Shown in pieces: positions 49,903 through 58,810 of a stretch of DNA of 64,000 bases; the first letter of the stretch is position 1, and every line of letters starts with the position of its first letter. The notes under the pieces are model-generated. The model did not search any database and was not told the DNA's origin. It worked only from the letters and a program-made list of their open reading frames with translations. Source of the DNA: Prochlorococcus sp. AG-424-E18. Lineage in GTDB: Bacteria; Cyanobacteriota; Cyanobacteriia; PCC-6307; Cyanobiaceae. Where the stretch lies: NCBI GenBank assembly GCA_003210155.1, contig QCNC01000001.1, positions 279,782 through 343,781 on the forward strand, in the 5' to 3' direction. The translations under genes were made by a program, and so were the position numbers.

Positions 49903-51267
49903 GTGAAACAAAATAGTCTCAATGTAAAAGAAAAAAAACTATCTAAGATTGCATTCAGTCATGTTGGTTGTGAGAAAAATCTTGTTGATACTGAACATAT
50001 GCAAGGCTTATTAGATAAAGAGGGTTATGAAGTTGACAGCAATATAAATGATGCAAATGTTGTTGTTGTAAATACTTGCAGTTTTATTGAAACAGCTAGA
50101 GAAGAATCTATCAGAAAAATTTTAGAATATACAAATCAAGGAAAGGAAGTAATAGTTGCAGGTTGTATGGCTCAGCATTTTAAAGATGAGCTTATAAGAG
50201 AAATCCCTGAAATAAAAGGTTTAGTTGGAACTGGAGATTATCAAAAGATAGCCAAGGTTTTAGAAAGAGTAGAACAAGGGGAAATCGTTAATGAAGTTTC
50301 AAAAATACCGGAATTTATTGCAGACGAGGAAATACCTCGTTTTGTAGATAAAAACAAATTTGTTGCTTATCTTCGTATTGCTGAAGGCTGCAACTATAAT
50401 TGCGCTTTTTGTATTATTCCTAAATTGAGAGGTCCCCAAAGAAGTAGAACAATAGAATCTATAGTTTCAGAAGCCAAAAGTCTTGCAAAGCAGGGTGTAC
50501 AAGAAATCATATTAATTAGTCAAATAACAACTAATTATGGTCAAGATATTTATGGAAAACCATCATTAGCAAAACTTTTGAATGAGCTTTCTGAAGTTCC
50601 AATTCCTTGGATCAGGATACATTATGCTTATCCAACGGGTTTAACTGATGAAGTTATTAGAGCTTTCAAAGATTCAGAGAATATAGTGCCTTACTTTGAT
50701 TTGCCACTTCAGCATAGTCATCCAGATGTGTTGAGGAGTATGAATAGACCTTGGCAGGCTTCTTTGAATGAATCAATTTTGGAGAAAATTAGAACAGAAA
50801 TTCCATCTGCTGTATTAAGAACTAGTCTCATTGTTGGTTTCCCAGGAGAAAAAAAAGAACATTTTGAACATCTTCTTGAATTTTTGTATAGGCACAAATT
50901 TGATCATGTAGGAGTGTTTATTTTTTCTCCTGAGGACGGAACTGCAGCTTTTGATTTGCCAAATAGAGTATTACCAGAGGTTGCAGAGGCAAGAAAAGAT
51001 AATGTTATTTCAGTTCAACAAAATATCTCTAAAGATAAAAATCAGGCATATGTTGGTTCAAAAATGAAGGTTTTGGTAGAAAAAATATCAGATAATAACG
51101 AATTAATAGGTCGGTCCTACAATTTCGCTCCTGAAATTGACGGAAATGTGATTTTATCTATTAATACTAAAAATGATTTGAAAAATTTTATTGGTAAATT
51201 TGTTGAAGCAAATATTTCTTTTGCTGATGAATATGATTTGTATGGAGAGATTATTAAAATTTTGTAG
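49903..51267 (+). CDS. rimO: Ribosomal protein S12 methylthiotransferase RimO
   Basis: 454 aa; [54 protein letters not shown]. Confidence 0.96.
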   Translation: MKQNSLNVKEKKLSKIAFSHVGCEKNLVDTEHMQGLLDKEGYEVDSNINDANVVVVNTCSFIETAREESIRKILEYTNQGKEVIVAGCMAQHFKDELIREIPEIKGLVGTGDYQKIAKVLERVEQGEIVNEVSKIPEFIADEEIPRFVDKNKFVAYLRIAEGCNYNCAFCIIPKLRGPQRSRTIESIVSEAKSLAKQGVQEIILISQITTNYGQDIYGKPSLAKLLNELSEVPIPWIRIHYAYPTGLTDEVIRAFKDSENIVPYFDLPLQHSHPDVLRSMNRPWQASLNESILEKIRTEIPSAVLRTSLIVGFPGEKKEHFEHLLEFLYRHKFDHVGVFIFSPEDGTAAFDLPNRVLPEVAEARKDNVISVQQNISKDKNQAYVGSKMKVLVEKISDNNELIGRSYNFAPEIDGNVILSINTKNDLKNFIGKFVEANISFADEYDLYGEIIKIL

Positions 51268-51270
51268 TTT

Positions 51271-51363
51271 TTAAATTAATTTAACTGCTCTTAAGAGCTT
51301 ATCTAATGCGAAAGCAGCTCCAAAACCAAAACCAATAAATGCAAAATAGAAAATGATGTTCAT
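51271..51363 (-). CDS. petL: PetL-like cytochrome b6f small subunit (30 aa, MNIIFYFAFIGFGFGAAFALDKLLRAVKLI)
   Basis: ATG (cat 51361-51363) to TAA (tta 51271-51273); one TM helix and basic C-terminus with RAVKLI, PetL-like. Missed by the ORF track. Confidence 0.5.
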   Translation of the reverse strand: MNIIFYFAFIGFGFGAAFALDKLLRAVKLI

Positions 51364-51427
51364 TAATTTTTTTATTTTTATTTAATTTAACATCAGATGA
51401 AAAGATTAGATTTTTTCGTTTAATTTC

Positions 51428-51814
51428 TTAATCTTGGATATATGGTAATTTTTTGTATAAACATTCTTCTGCTTTTTGTAGTTCCCGGCCTAAATATAGA
51501 GCATGATCGAATCTTGTTATTAAGTCATTTCTTTCTTCAGTGATCAATATTCCAAGTTGTTTCGCACTAATTCCTTCAAAAACTTCATTACAAACTCTTT
51601 TATTTTGAGAGTCGCATTTAATTGGTTCATTTGTTTCTGGGTCAAGCGCATAGCCTGCCTCATCGATGTTATTTAAAAAGTGCTCTAAAATTATTTTATT
51701 TTCTTCTAAATCTACTTTTATAATGAAATAACCGTTTGGATCTAAGTCTATATATCGGTTGGATAGACTATTATCAATCTTTATTTTTTCATCTAAACTT
51801 TGACTTGAATCCAT
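51428..51814 (-). CDS. DUF4346-like protein
   Basis: 128 aa; DLDPNGYFIIKVDLEENKIILEHF...ISAKQLGILITEERNDLITRFDHALYLGRELQKAE. Confidence 0.65.
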   Translation of the reverse strand: MDSSQSLDEKIKIDNSLSNRYIDLDPNGYFIIKVDLEENKIILEHFLNNIDEAGYALDPETNEPIKCDSQNKRVCNEVFEGISAKQLGILITEERNDLITRFDHALYLGRELQKAEECLYKKLPYIQD

Positions 51815-51875
51815 TTTGGGAATTTAATTTCAAACTATATTACTAATATAATCTTTGGTAAAGCTGAATAATTTT

Positions 51876-53030
51876 TTATTTAAAGGGTATAGATTTATTT
51901 TCAAAATCAATTTCCATCTTGGTTTGTTTATTCACTTCATTTAGCCAAGGAATAATTATATTTTCCATATTTTTGTCAAACCACTTATGCAAGCTAATGG
52001 TGCTTTTTGCAAAAAACCCCCTTCTCCTTTTATGTTTGCCACCCGCTCCGGGATCAAAAAAATGGATACTATTTTTTATTGCCCATTCAATTGGCTGGTA
52101 ATAGCATAATTCAAAATGTAAATTAGATATATCTTTTTGACTACCCCAATATCTACCCCATAAGTTGTTTTGATTTTTAACGCACATCGACATAGCAAAA
52201 ATTTCATTTGAATAATGTTTTGATGCACTAAAAATTAAAAGATTTTTTTTATTATCAACCAGTGTTTCGAAAAATGTAGATGTTAGATATTTACTTCCCC
52301 AAACTCCCCACCTTGAACAATGCTGTTCATAAAAATTATGCATTTTTTTGAGGATTTCTTGGTTGATATCATCTTCATTAAAAATTTCTACTTTAATATC
52401 TTGTTTAGTAATTGATTTCCTCTCTTTTTTTATATTTTTTCTCTGATTAGAGTTAAATCTAGAAAGAAAATCATTAAATGTTTTTTCTCCATTACTCCTC
52501 CATTCACTGCTGGAATTTATCCATTCATGGTATCCCAAAGATTTAAGATGGTTGCCCCAGCTTTCATCAATATATAAAAAATTACAACTTAGAATTTTGT
52601 TTGTAATCGCAAAGCTTTCGATGTGGTTTATAAGTAAATTTGTAATTTCTTTCTTGTCTTTATTTTTTTTATAAAGAAATTGATATCCATTTACAGGACT
52701 ATAAGGACTCATTCCAATTAATTTAGGGTAATAATTTAAATTCAGCTCTTGAGCCAATCTTGCAAATGATTGGTCAAAAACGAATTCTCCATAGCTATGA
52801 TTTTTTAAAAAAAGTGGGGCAATTCCTAATATCTCTTCATTTTTATAAGCAACAAAATATAGAGGCTGCCAACCAGTTTCTCTTGAAACACTTTTAGAGA
52901 TCTCAAGGTTTTTAATCCAAGTCCATTGATAAAATGGATTATTAATTTCATTTGCTAATTCATTCCATATCTCCTCGGAGATTTCCTTAATTGACAATTT
53001 GACTTCAACTTTATGTATTTTTTGGTTCAT
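51876..53030 (-). CDS. FemAB/GNAT-like acyltransferase (DUF482 type)
   Basis: 384 aa; NSNQRKNIKKERK, LHFELCYYQPIEWAI, FDPGAGGKHKRRRGFF. Confidence 0.88.
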   Translation of the reverse strand: MNQKIHKVEVKLSIKEISEEIWNELANEINNPFYQWTWIKNLEISKSVSRETGWQPLYFVAYKNEEILGIAPLFLKNHSYGEFVFDQSFARLAQELNLNYYPKLIGMSPYSPVNGYQFLYKKNKDKKEITNLLINHIESFAITNKILSCNFLYIDESWGNHLKSLGYHEWINSSSEWRSNGEKTFNDFLSRFNSNQRKNIKKERKSITKQDIKVEIFNEDDINQEILKKMHNFYEQHCSRWGVWGSKYLTSTFFETLVDNKKNLLIFSASKHYSNEIFAMSMCVKNQNNLWGRYWGSQKDISNLHFELCYYQPIEWAIKNSIHFFDPGAGGKHKRRRGFFAKSTISLHKWFDKNMENIIIPWLNEVNKQTKMEIDFENKSIPFK

Positions 53031-53047
53031 TGATTATTAAAACTATT

Positions 53048-53698
53048 TCAAATCTTTTTGTAATGAATATGGATTTCATTATTCATTAAATTTTTAATTG
53101 ATTTTATTTCCCATACCCTTTTGAGATTAAAAATCGCATTTGTTTGTTCTGGAGGGATCCATGTATAAATACCTCCAATTATTTGTGGAATTATTGTAAT
53201 TTTTATATCTGTTATTAGATCCTCTTTTATAAATGAATTTATAAGTTTTGCACCTCCTAGCAGAGCTAAATCATTTATCCCTTGTTTTTTAAGTGAAATT
53301 AAAGTTTTTTTCCATGAATCTTCGAAAAAGAGTTCTTTCTCGAATTCATTATTCGACGAATTATCAACTTTACTTGAGCTTATTAGCCATCTTCTAATTG
53401 GTTGACGAAAGTATTTCCAATTACTGTTAAATTTTTTGCTATTTGAAGCAACTATAGAAATTGGTTGGCTTTTTGATATATTTACTTCGTCATTATCAGT
53501 GAGATTTTTAACAAGGTAAGTTGATTGATGAGCTATTAAAGTACCTAAACCAAAAATGGTGGCGTCAACCATTGATAAGTTTTGATTTAATATTTTTTTA
53601 TCTTCATCGCTTCCAAGATGGGATTCTCCACCTCTAGGAAGTGCAATTCTCCCATCAAGACTTGATGCTATAACAATTATTACTCTTGGGATATTCAA
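53048..53698 (-). CDS. RibD C-terminal / dihydrofolate-reductase-like protein
   Basis: 216 aa; IVIASSLDGRIALPRGGESHLGSDEDKKIL, LLGGAKLINSFIKEDLITDIKITIIPQIIGG. Confidence 0.85.
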   Translation of the reverse strand: MNIPRVIIVIASSLDGRIALPRGGESHLGSDEDKKILNQNLSMVDATIFGLGTLIAHQSTYLVKNLTDNDEVNISKSQPISIVASNSKKFNSNWKYFRQPIRRWLISSSKVDNSSNNEFEKELFFEDSWKKTLISLKKQGINDLALLGGAKLINSFIKEDLITDIKITIIPQIIGGIYTWIPPEQTNAIFNLKRVWEIKSIKNLMNNEIHIHYKKI

Positions 53699-54621
53699 GT
53701 TTGTGTGACTAAACTATTTTCCAATGTCAACTTCAACGAATTGGTTAACTTTTGATCAACATAAATTTCTGCAGCATTATTTGGACTCTCCTGGAGTCTT
53801 ATTTTGTGTAATGTTGCACCAAGATTATGTATTGGTTTTTTAAGAATATCAGAAATATATAAAGCTATATTTTCAGCAGTTGGAACACAATTATGGAAAA
53901 ATTCGATGTCTTTATTAAGAAAAGTATGATCTAGTTGTTCAACAACTAAATCGTTAATTATCTCTTGGAGGGCAGATAAGTCGCAGACCATTCCTGTTCT
54001 TTGATCAATGTCTCCTTTTACAGTTATATCGACAAGATAGTTATGACCATGTCCATTAACTCTGGCACATTTTCCATAGATTTTTTTATTTTCATCAAAG
54101 GATATCTCTTCTTTTGCAAGTCTATGAGCTGCTGCAAAATGAGTTTGTACTGTTAAAAATGCTTCCATGTTTTTTCCAAAATAATCTGCCCATAAATTTG
54201 GGTTTTCATAAAGTCTTAGACTTGTAAGAGGTAAATCATCTTTCAGACGACTCCAAATGACCTTTACTAATGCTTCAGTTGTGGGAAGTATACCTTCTTG
54301 ATTATTAACATTAAATTCAGGCCAGACATCATTTAAAAAACGAAAATCTAATTGTCCAGTAACCTTATCTTTAATAGAATGTTTTACATCAGAGAGATTA
54401 AGTACCATTCCATCAGAGTCTAGTTCTCCGCCCATTGAAACAATAAGTTCATAATTATGACCATGACCTGGTGCAATACTGCACTTTCCAAAAAGAGATA
54501 AATTTTCTTCTGGGCTTTTTTCAGGGAGCCAATAACGGTGACTAGAACTAAAGCAGGCACGTCGAGTTATGACGCATTCACGTCCTTTTCCATGAGATGG
54601 TTTGGATTGTGTAGAAGTCAT
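53695..54621 (-). CDS. Tandem-fused 6-carboxytetrahydropterin / 6-pyruvoyl-tetrahydropterin synthase (QueD/PTPS) domains
   Basis: 308 aa; domain 1 CFSSSHRYWL...GKCSIAPGHGHNY...LDFRFLN; domain 2 THFAAAHRL...GKCARVNGHGHNY...LDHTFLN. Confidence 0.9.
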   Translation of the reverse strand: MTSTQSKPSHGKGRECVITRRACFSSSHRYWLPEKSPEENLSLFGKCSIAPGHGHNYELIVSMGGELDSDGMVLNLSDVKHSIKDKVTGQLDFRFLNDVWPEFNVNNQEGILPTTEALVKVIWSRLKDDLPLTSLRLYENPNLWADYFGKNMEAFLTVQTHFAAAHRLAKEEISFDENKKIYGKCARVNGHGHNYLVDITVKGDIDQRTGMVCDLSALQEIINDLVVEQLDHTFLNKDIEFFHNCVPTAENIALYISDILKKPIHNLGATLHKIRLQESPNNAAEIYVDQKLTNSLKLTLENSLVTQT

Positions 54622-54671
54622 ACTTGTCTGCGATAATACTATCTTAAGGTTTTAAATACGCTTTTGTCTTT

Positions 54672-55229
54672 ATGGAACAATCCATTATCGAAAAAACAGT
54701 TCATGCTATTAAGGGCAGAAGCATATTTTTAATAGGAATGATGGGTTCGGGTAAGTCACAAACTGGTTTGAAGCTGTCTGAATTATTGAAGTATAAATAC
54801 ATTGATTTAGATTCATTAATAGAGAAGTTGGCAAAAAAATCTATCAATCAAATTTTTAAGGATGAAGGAGAAGATAATTTCCGCGAATTAGAAGCAAACT
54901 GCCTTAAAGAAACTATCAAAATTCCTTCATTAGTAATCTCAACTGGGGGAGGAATAGTTACCAAATCGGAAAACTGGGGAATCTTAAGACAGGGAATAAT
55001 TGCTTGGATAGATCTCGACAAAGATATAGCAATTGAAAGATTGAAAAATGAAATTGAAAATAGGCCACTTCTTCAGGGAAAGAATCTAAATGATCTATAT
55101 ATGAGCATTTTTCAATCTAGAGAAAATTTGTATTCTCAAGCAGATTTAAGAATTCAAGTAAAAAAAGAAAATATTGAAGAAGTTGCTATGAAAATAATTA
55201 ATGCAATTCATAAAGAAATAATCAGTTAA
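54672..55229 (+). CDS. aroK: Shikimate kinase
   Basis: 185 aa; IFLIGMMGSGKSQTGLKLSELL, YIDLDSLIE, FRELEANCLKE, ISTGGGIV. Confidence 0.93.
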   Translation: MEQSIIEKTVHAIKGRSIFLIGMMGSGKSQTGLKLSELLKYKYIDLDSLIEKLAKKSINQIFKDEGEDNFRELEANCLKETIKIPSLVISTGGGIVTKSENWGILRQGIIAWIDLDKDIAIERLKNEIENRPLLQGKNLNDLYMSIFQSRENLYSQADLRIQVKKENIEEVAMKIINAIHKEIIS

Positions 55230-55483
55230 TCTGGTTCAATTCTTACTGCAAACCATTTTATAACGTATCCTAATTTTATTTCTAATTCATAAGTGCTTTC
55301 TAATAATTCTTCAAAAAAATCCTGATCAGGATCTTCTAAACTTTGATATATTGATTGTGTTTCTGTCTTACTAAGCCAATTCTTCAACCATAAAATTGCT
55401 TCTTGTTTTGATACAATTTTTTCCTTTGAATCTGGCTCTAATAATACATAATGATCTGATGCTCTTATTAGTGGATTTGACAT
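55226..55483 (-). CDS. CRR7 (chlororespiratory reduction 7)-like protein
   Basis: 85 aa; MSNPLIRASDHYVLLEP...LLESTYELEIKLGYVIKWFAVRIE resembles the CRR7 pattern (YVVLxP...LExxxGxxxQWYAVRLE). Confidence 0.5.
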   Translation of the reverse strand: MSNPLIRASDHYVLLEPDSKEKIVSKQEAILWLKNWLSKTETQSIYQSLEDPDQDFFEELLESTYELEIKLGYVIKWFAVRIEPD

Positions 55484-55484
55484 A

Positions 55485-56192
55485 ATGAAAATTCTTCTTG
55501 GATTAATTCTTTGCTTGATTTTTCAAGGAATTTTTTTAGAAAGTTCTTTTGCTCTAGTAGATTCTAACGTAAGAGAGTTTTTGGAAAATCGTGTAAATCA
55601 ATGGCCAGAATTATATTTGCCAAATTTTAAATTATCGGATACTTCTAAGGATTTAATTTATCCTAAATGGTTCGAGGGGAATTGGCTTGTTACTTCTCAA
55701 GATATAGTTAATGATTCAGAAGAGCCAGTTATTTATAAAGTAAATTTCTTTAAGAATGATTCAGATTTAATTGTTGGTAATCGTGCAAAAAATTCTGAAT
55801 CTATTGGAAAAGCAATATTTGGTGAAACCTTAATCAAGGTTGTAAATGATCCTCAATCTATTAATAATCAAATTACTTATTTAAAAAATGATTTTTATAT
55901 TGATTCAAGAATTACAGGGAGAAATCAGATCAAAGATAATGATATTTTTTTCGCAGATGAGCTAGTTATACAAACAGCACATAAGCCAGGGGCTTCAAGG
56001 ATTAATCAGGTAGAGACAATTAGTAAGTTTCAGAAATGTTCCGAAGAAATATTGGAAGTTGATAATTCAATCAAACCATCAATTTGTGGAGTGCAATATG
56101 TTGCTTCTTATGGTTCAAAAGTTGGTGATCCTTCTATTCATGCTATCAAAACAAATAAATATAAATTGAAGTTTGAGTTTATTGAGAGTTAG
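55485..56192 (+). CDS. Exported conserved hypothetical protein (DUF6816-like)
   Basis: 235 aa; N-terminal signal peptide (MKILLGLILCLIFQGIFLESSFA), WPELYLPNFKLSDTSKDLIYPKWFEGNWLVTSQ. Confidence 0.65.
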   Translation: MKILLGLILCLIFQGIFLESSFALVDSNVREFLENRVNQWPELYLPNFKLSDTSKDLIYPKWFEGNWLVTSQDIVNDSEEPVIYKVNFFKNDSDLIVGNRAKNSESIGKAIFGETLIKVVNDPQSINNQITYLKNDFYIDSRITGRNQIKDNDIFFADELVIQTAHKPGASRINQVETISKFQKCSEEILEVDNSIKPSICGVQYVASYGSKVGDPSIHAIKTNKYKLKFEFIES

Positions 56193-56904
56193 CACTAAAA
56201 AGATATTCTTCTAAGTTGTTCCTCCAAATGAAAAGATTTTCTAAATAAGGGTTGTTTATGTATTCTTGGCTCCCCTCTCCTGAAAGAATAGGTCCTGCAG
56301 ACTTTGGAAATTTAATAAGGGATAATTGAGCAGCAATTGAAATATCTGCAATTGATAAACTATCTCCAACTAAATATTTCTTGTTGATCAAGGATTTTGA
56401 TAAAGCTTCCAGTAATTTTTGGAGTTCTAAATTATCTTTAGAAGACAAAACTACATTAGAAATTTTACTAAGATTTTCAAAAGGTAATTTATCAACAATA
56501 CTTTTAACTGAAGAAGGTATTTCATCTGGAAGTAATGCAGTTCTTAGCTGTGGATTTTCTATTGCAGATTTTATTAAAGCTTTTCTACAAGTTGTAGCCA
56601 TTGTAGTATCTGCCCAGTCTTCAATTAGTTTGCATTGTGCAAATAATATTGGATCCTCCGGAAAAAGTGGATTGTTTTCATTTTTTTTATCTATATACTC
56701 GCAAATAGTTGAAGAGTCATTAATAACTTGATCATTACTATCGACTATTACAGGTACTTGTTTTTGACCTGATAATTTAAAGATTTCAAATTGGCCTATT
56801 CCTGGTGTTACTTCTTCAACTCTATATTGTAGTTTTTTTGCATGAAGAGCCATTCTTGTTTTTAAACAAAAAGCACTATGCCTAAATTGATATAATGTAA
56901 TCAT
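56179..56904 (-). CDS. Glutathione S-transferase family protein
   Basis: 241 aa; ITLYQFRHSAFCLKTRMALHAKKLQYRVEEV, QVPVIVDSNDQVINDSSTICEYID, C-terminal helical domain. Confidence 0.92.
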   Translation of the reverse strand: MITLYQFRHSAFCLKTRMALHAKKLQYRVEEVTPGIGQFEIFKLSGQKQVPVIVDSNDQVINDSSTICEYIDKKNENNPLFPEDPILFAQCKLIEDWADTTMATTCRKALIKSAIENPQLRTALLPDEIPSSVKSIVDKLPFENLSKISNVVLSSKDNLELQKLLEALSKSLINKKYLVGDSLSIADISIAAQLSLIKFPKSAGPILSGEGSQEYINNPYLENLFIWRNNLEEYLFSANSQ

Positions 56905-56949
56905 GCTGTTTAATGTTTGTTAAAACTTAGCTAAAAAAGTAATCTATTT

Positions 56950-57168
56950 GTGGAGCTGATGGGCGAATTTTTCTCTAATGTTGCGAGATATCCAAAGTAT
57001 TTGATATCTATCATTGTTGGGGGACTTGTTGCTTTGCTTGAACCTTTATTCAAGAATAGATCAAATCCACTCACAATAGTAGGTTTGATATCTTCTGTCT
57101 TAAGTGCTTTCATAACTGTTTATTTTGTCTTGCAAGCGATGACAAACCCAATAAATTTACAACCATAA
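56950..57168 (+). CDS. DUF751 family membrane protein
   Basis: 72 aa; GEFFSNVARYPKYLISIIVGGLVALLEPLFKNRSNP; immediately upstream of rbfA. Confidence 0.78.
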   Translation: MELMGEFFSNVARYPKYLISIIVGGLVALLEPLFKNRSNPLTIVGLISSVLSAFITVYFVLQAMTNPINLQP

Positions 57169-57560
57169 TGCCAAATAATTACCGTATTGCAAAAGTTTCT
57201 TCTCTTTTGAAGAAAGAAATAACCCTTATTTTGCAGAATGATTTAGAAAATGATCTTATTAGAGATAATTTTGTCAATATTTCTAAGATTGATTTATCAG
57301 GTGATTTGCAACACTGTAAAATTTATATAACTTCGACTGCTGACGAGAAAGTGAGGAGAGATATTGTAGCAAGCTTGAATACTGCTAAAAGCTCTATAAG
57401 GCATAGTTTAGGAAAAAGAATAGAGATGAGAAGAGTTCCAGAGATAATTTTTAAAGACGATGTTGTTCTTGATAAAGGATTATCAGTCTTGAAACTTCTC
57501 AATGAATTAAAAAATAAAAATCAAAAAAATAATTTTGAGGAAAAGAATGCCAATAGTTGA
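57168..57560 (+). CDS. rbfA: Ribosome-binding factor A
   Basis: 130 aa; RIAKVSSLLKKEITLILQ, ISKIDLSGDLQHCKIYITS, LGKRIEMRRVPEIIF. Confidence 0.94.
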   Translation: MPNNYRIAKVSSLLKKEITLILQNDLENDLIRDNFVNISKIDLSGDLQHCKIYITSTADEKVRRDIVASLNTAKSSIRHSLGKRIEMRRVPEIIFKDDVVLDKGLSVLKLLNELKNKNQKNNFEEKNANS

Positions 57561-58344
57561 TCTACCCCTTGATCAAAGAAATATAATTATTACTCGATCA
57601 CAGGAAGGGATATTGGACATAAAAAAGTTATTCACAAGCAAGGGCGCTAATGTATTTGATTTGCCTGCAATAAGTATTGGTGATCCTGATGATTTGAATC
57701 CTCTTGATGAAGCATTAAATCAAATTAATGATTTTCATTGGATTATTTTTTCTAGTAGTAATGGGATCAAATTTGTGGATAAAAGACTTAGATACTTGAA
57801 TAGTTCATTAAAAGAATGTTCTAAAAAAACAAAAATCGCCGTAGTCGGAGAAAAAACCTCAAAAACTCTTGATGATTTTGGAATTAAGGCTGATTTCATA
57901 CCTCCAGAATTCATTGCTGAAAGTTTAATTGATAATTTCCCAGTATCTGGTTATGGACTTCGAGTCTTTGTGCCAAGAGTTCAAACAGGTGGTAGGGATT
58001 TAATTACAGATCAATTTAGAAAGGCTGGTGCCCGTGTATTTGAGGTTGCTGCATATGAAACTAGATGTCCTGACGCAATTCCGGAAGAAACAATTGATAT
58101 TATTTCTGATAGAAAAGTAGATGCAATTATTTTCTCAAGCGGTAAAACCGTAGTAAATGCTGCTTTTTTACTAGAAAAAAAACTTGGTAAACAATGGTTA
58201 GAATATTTTGATCAGATTAAGTTGTTATCTATTGGACCTCAGACAACAAAAATATGTAACAAGATTTTTGGAAGAGTTGATAGTCAGGCACAAAAATATA
58301 CCTTTGAAGGACTGCTAGATCTGGCAATTAATATTTTTAGTTAG
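57547..58344 (+). CDS. hemD: Uroporphyrinogen-III synthase
   Basis: From ATG 57547: MPIVDLPLDQRNIIITRSQEG...WIIFSSSNGIKF, VAAYETRCP, AIIFSSGKTVVNA, LLSIGPQTTKIC. Overlaps rbfA by 14 nt. Confidence 0.92.
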   Translation: MPIVDLPLDQRNIIITRSQEGILDIKKLFTSKGANVFDLPAISIGDPDDLNPLDEALNQINDFHWIIFSSSNGIKFVDKRLRYLNSSLKECSKKTKIAVVGEKTSKTLDDFGIKADFIPPEFIAESLIDNFPVSGYGLRVFVPRVQTGGRDLITDQFRKAGARVFEVAAYETRCPDAIPEETIDIISDRKVDAIIFSSGKTVVNAAFLLEKKLGKQWLEYFDQIKLLSIGPQTTKICNKIFGRVDSQAQKYTFEGLLDLAINIFS

Positions 58345-58807
58345 AAAAATTTTTTAAATAGTTCTTTTCAACTAAATCTTTGAACCTATCAATATTGGCT
58401 TGTAATTCGTTTGTAACCATTTTGCCTAAGATATTTTCTTCCATAAACCGTGCAATCATTTTAGGTAGCTCATAAGTTATTGCTAAATTTACTGTTGTGA
58501 TTTGATCAGTTTTACTTTCGAAAACTACTGATCCCTCAGTTGGTAAACCTCCTATAGATTTCCATTTAAGTTTGCTTTTTTCGACCCTTTCTGTAATTTG
58601 AGCTTTCCATTTAAACCTAAAGCCGTTTGCAGCCAAAGTCCATTCTGTTAAATCAGGTAATGTATTAGTCTCTTCATCAACTGTTTTTACAGATTCAATC
58701 CAGCTCATCCAAAGTGACATTGAGTCTAAATCGCTCCATGTATCCCAAACATTTTCAAGAGGCGCATTAACAACTGTTATTACGTCATGTTTTAGCCAAG
58801 TACCCAT
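58337..58807 (-). CDS. SRPBCC/polyketide cyclase-like protein
   Basis: 156 aa; VTVVNAPLENVWDTWSDLDSMSLWMSWIESV; helix-grip-type pattern, downstream of zds. Confidence 0.82.
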   Translation of the reverse strand: MGTWLKHDVITVVNAPLENVWDTWSDLDSMSLWMSWIESVKTVDEETNTLPDLTEWTLAANGFRFKWKAQITERVEKSKLKWKSIGGLPTEGSVVFESKTDQITTVNLAITYELPKMIARFMEENILGKMVTNELQANIDRFKDLVEKNYLKNFSN

Positions 58808-58810
58808 CTA

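Noticed and set aside
51287-51298. 12-nt palindrome GCTCTTAAGAGC just after rimO, possible terminator
   Set aside because: No U-run follows on the plus strand, and it lies inside the PetL-like coding sequence; AT-rich chance palindrome is plausible.
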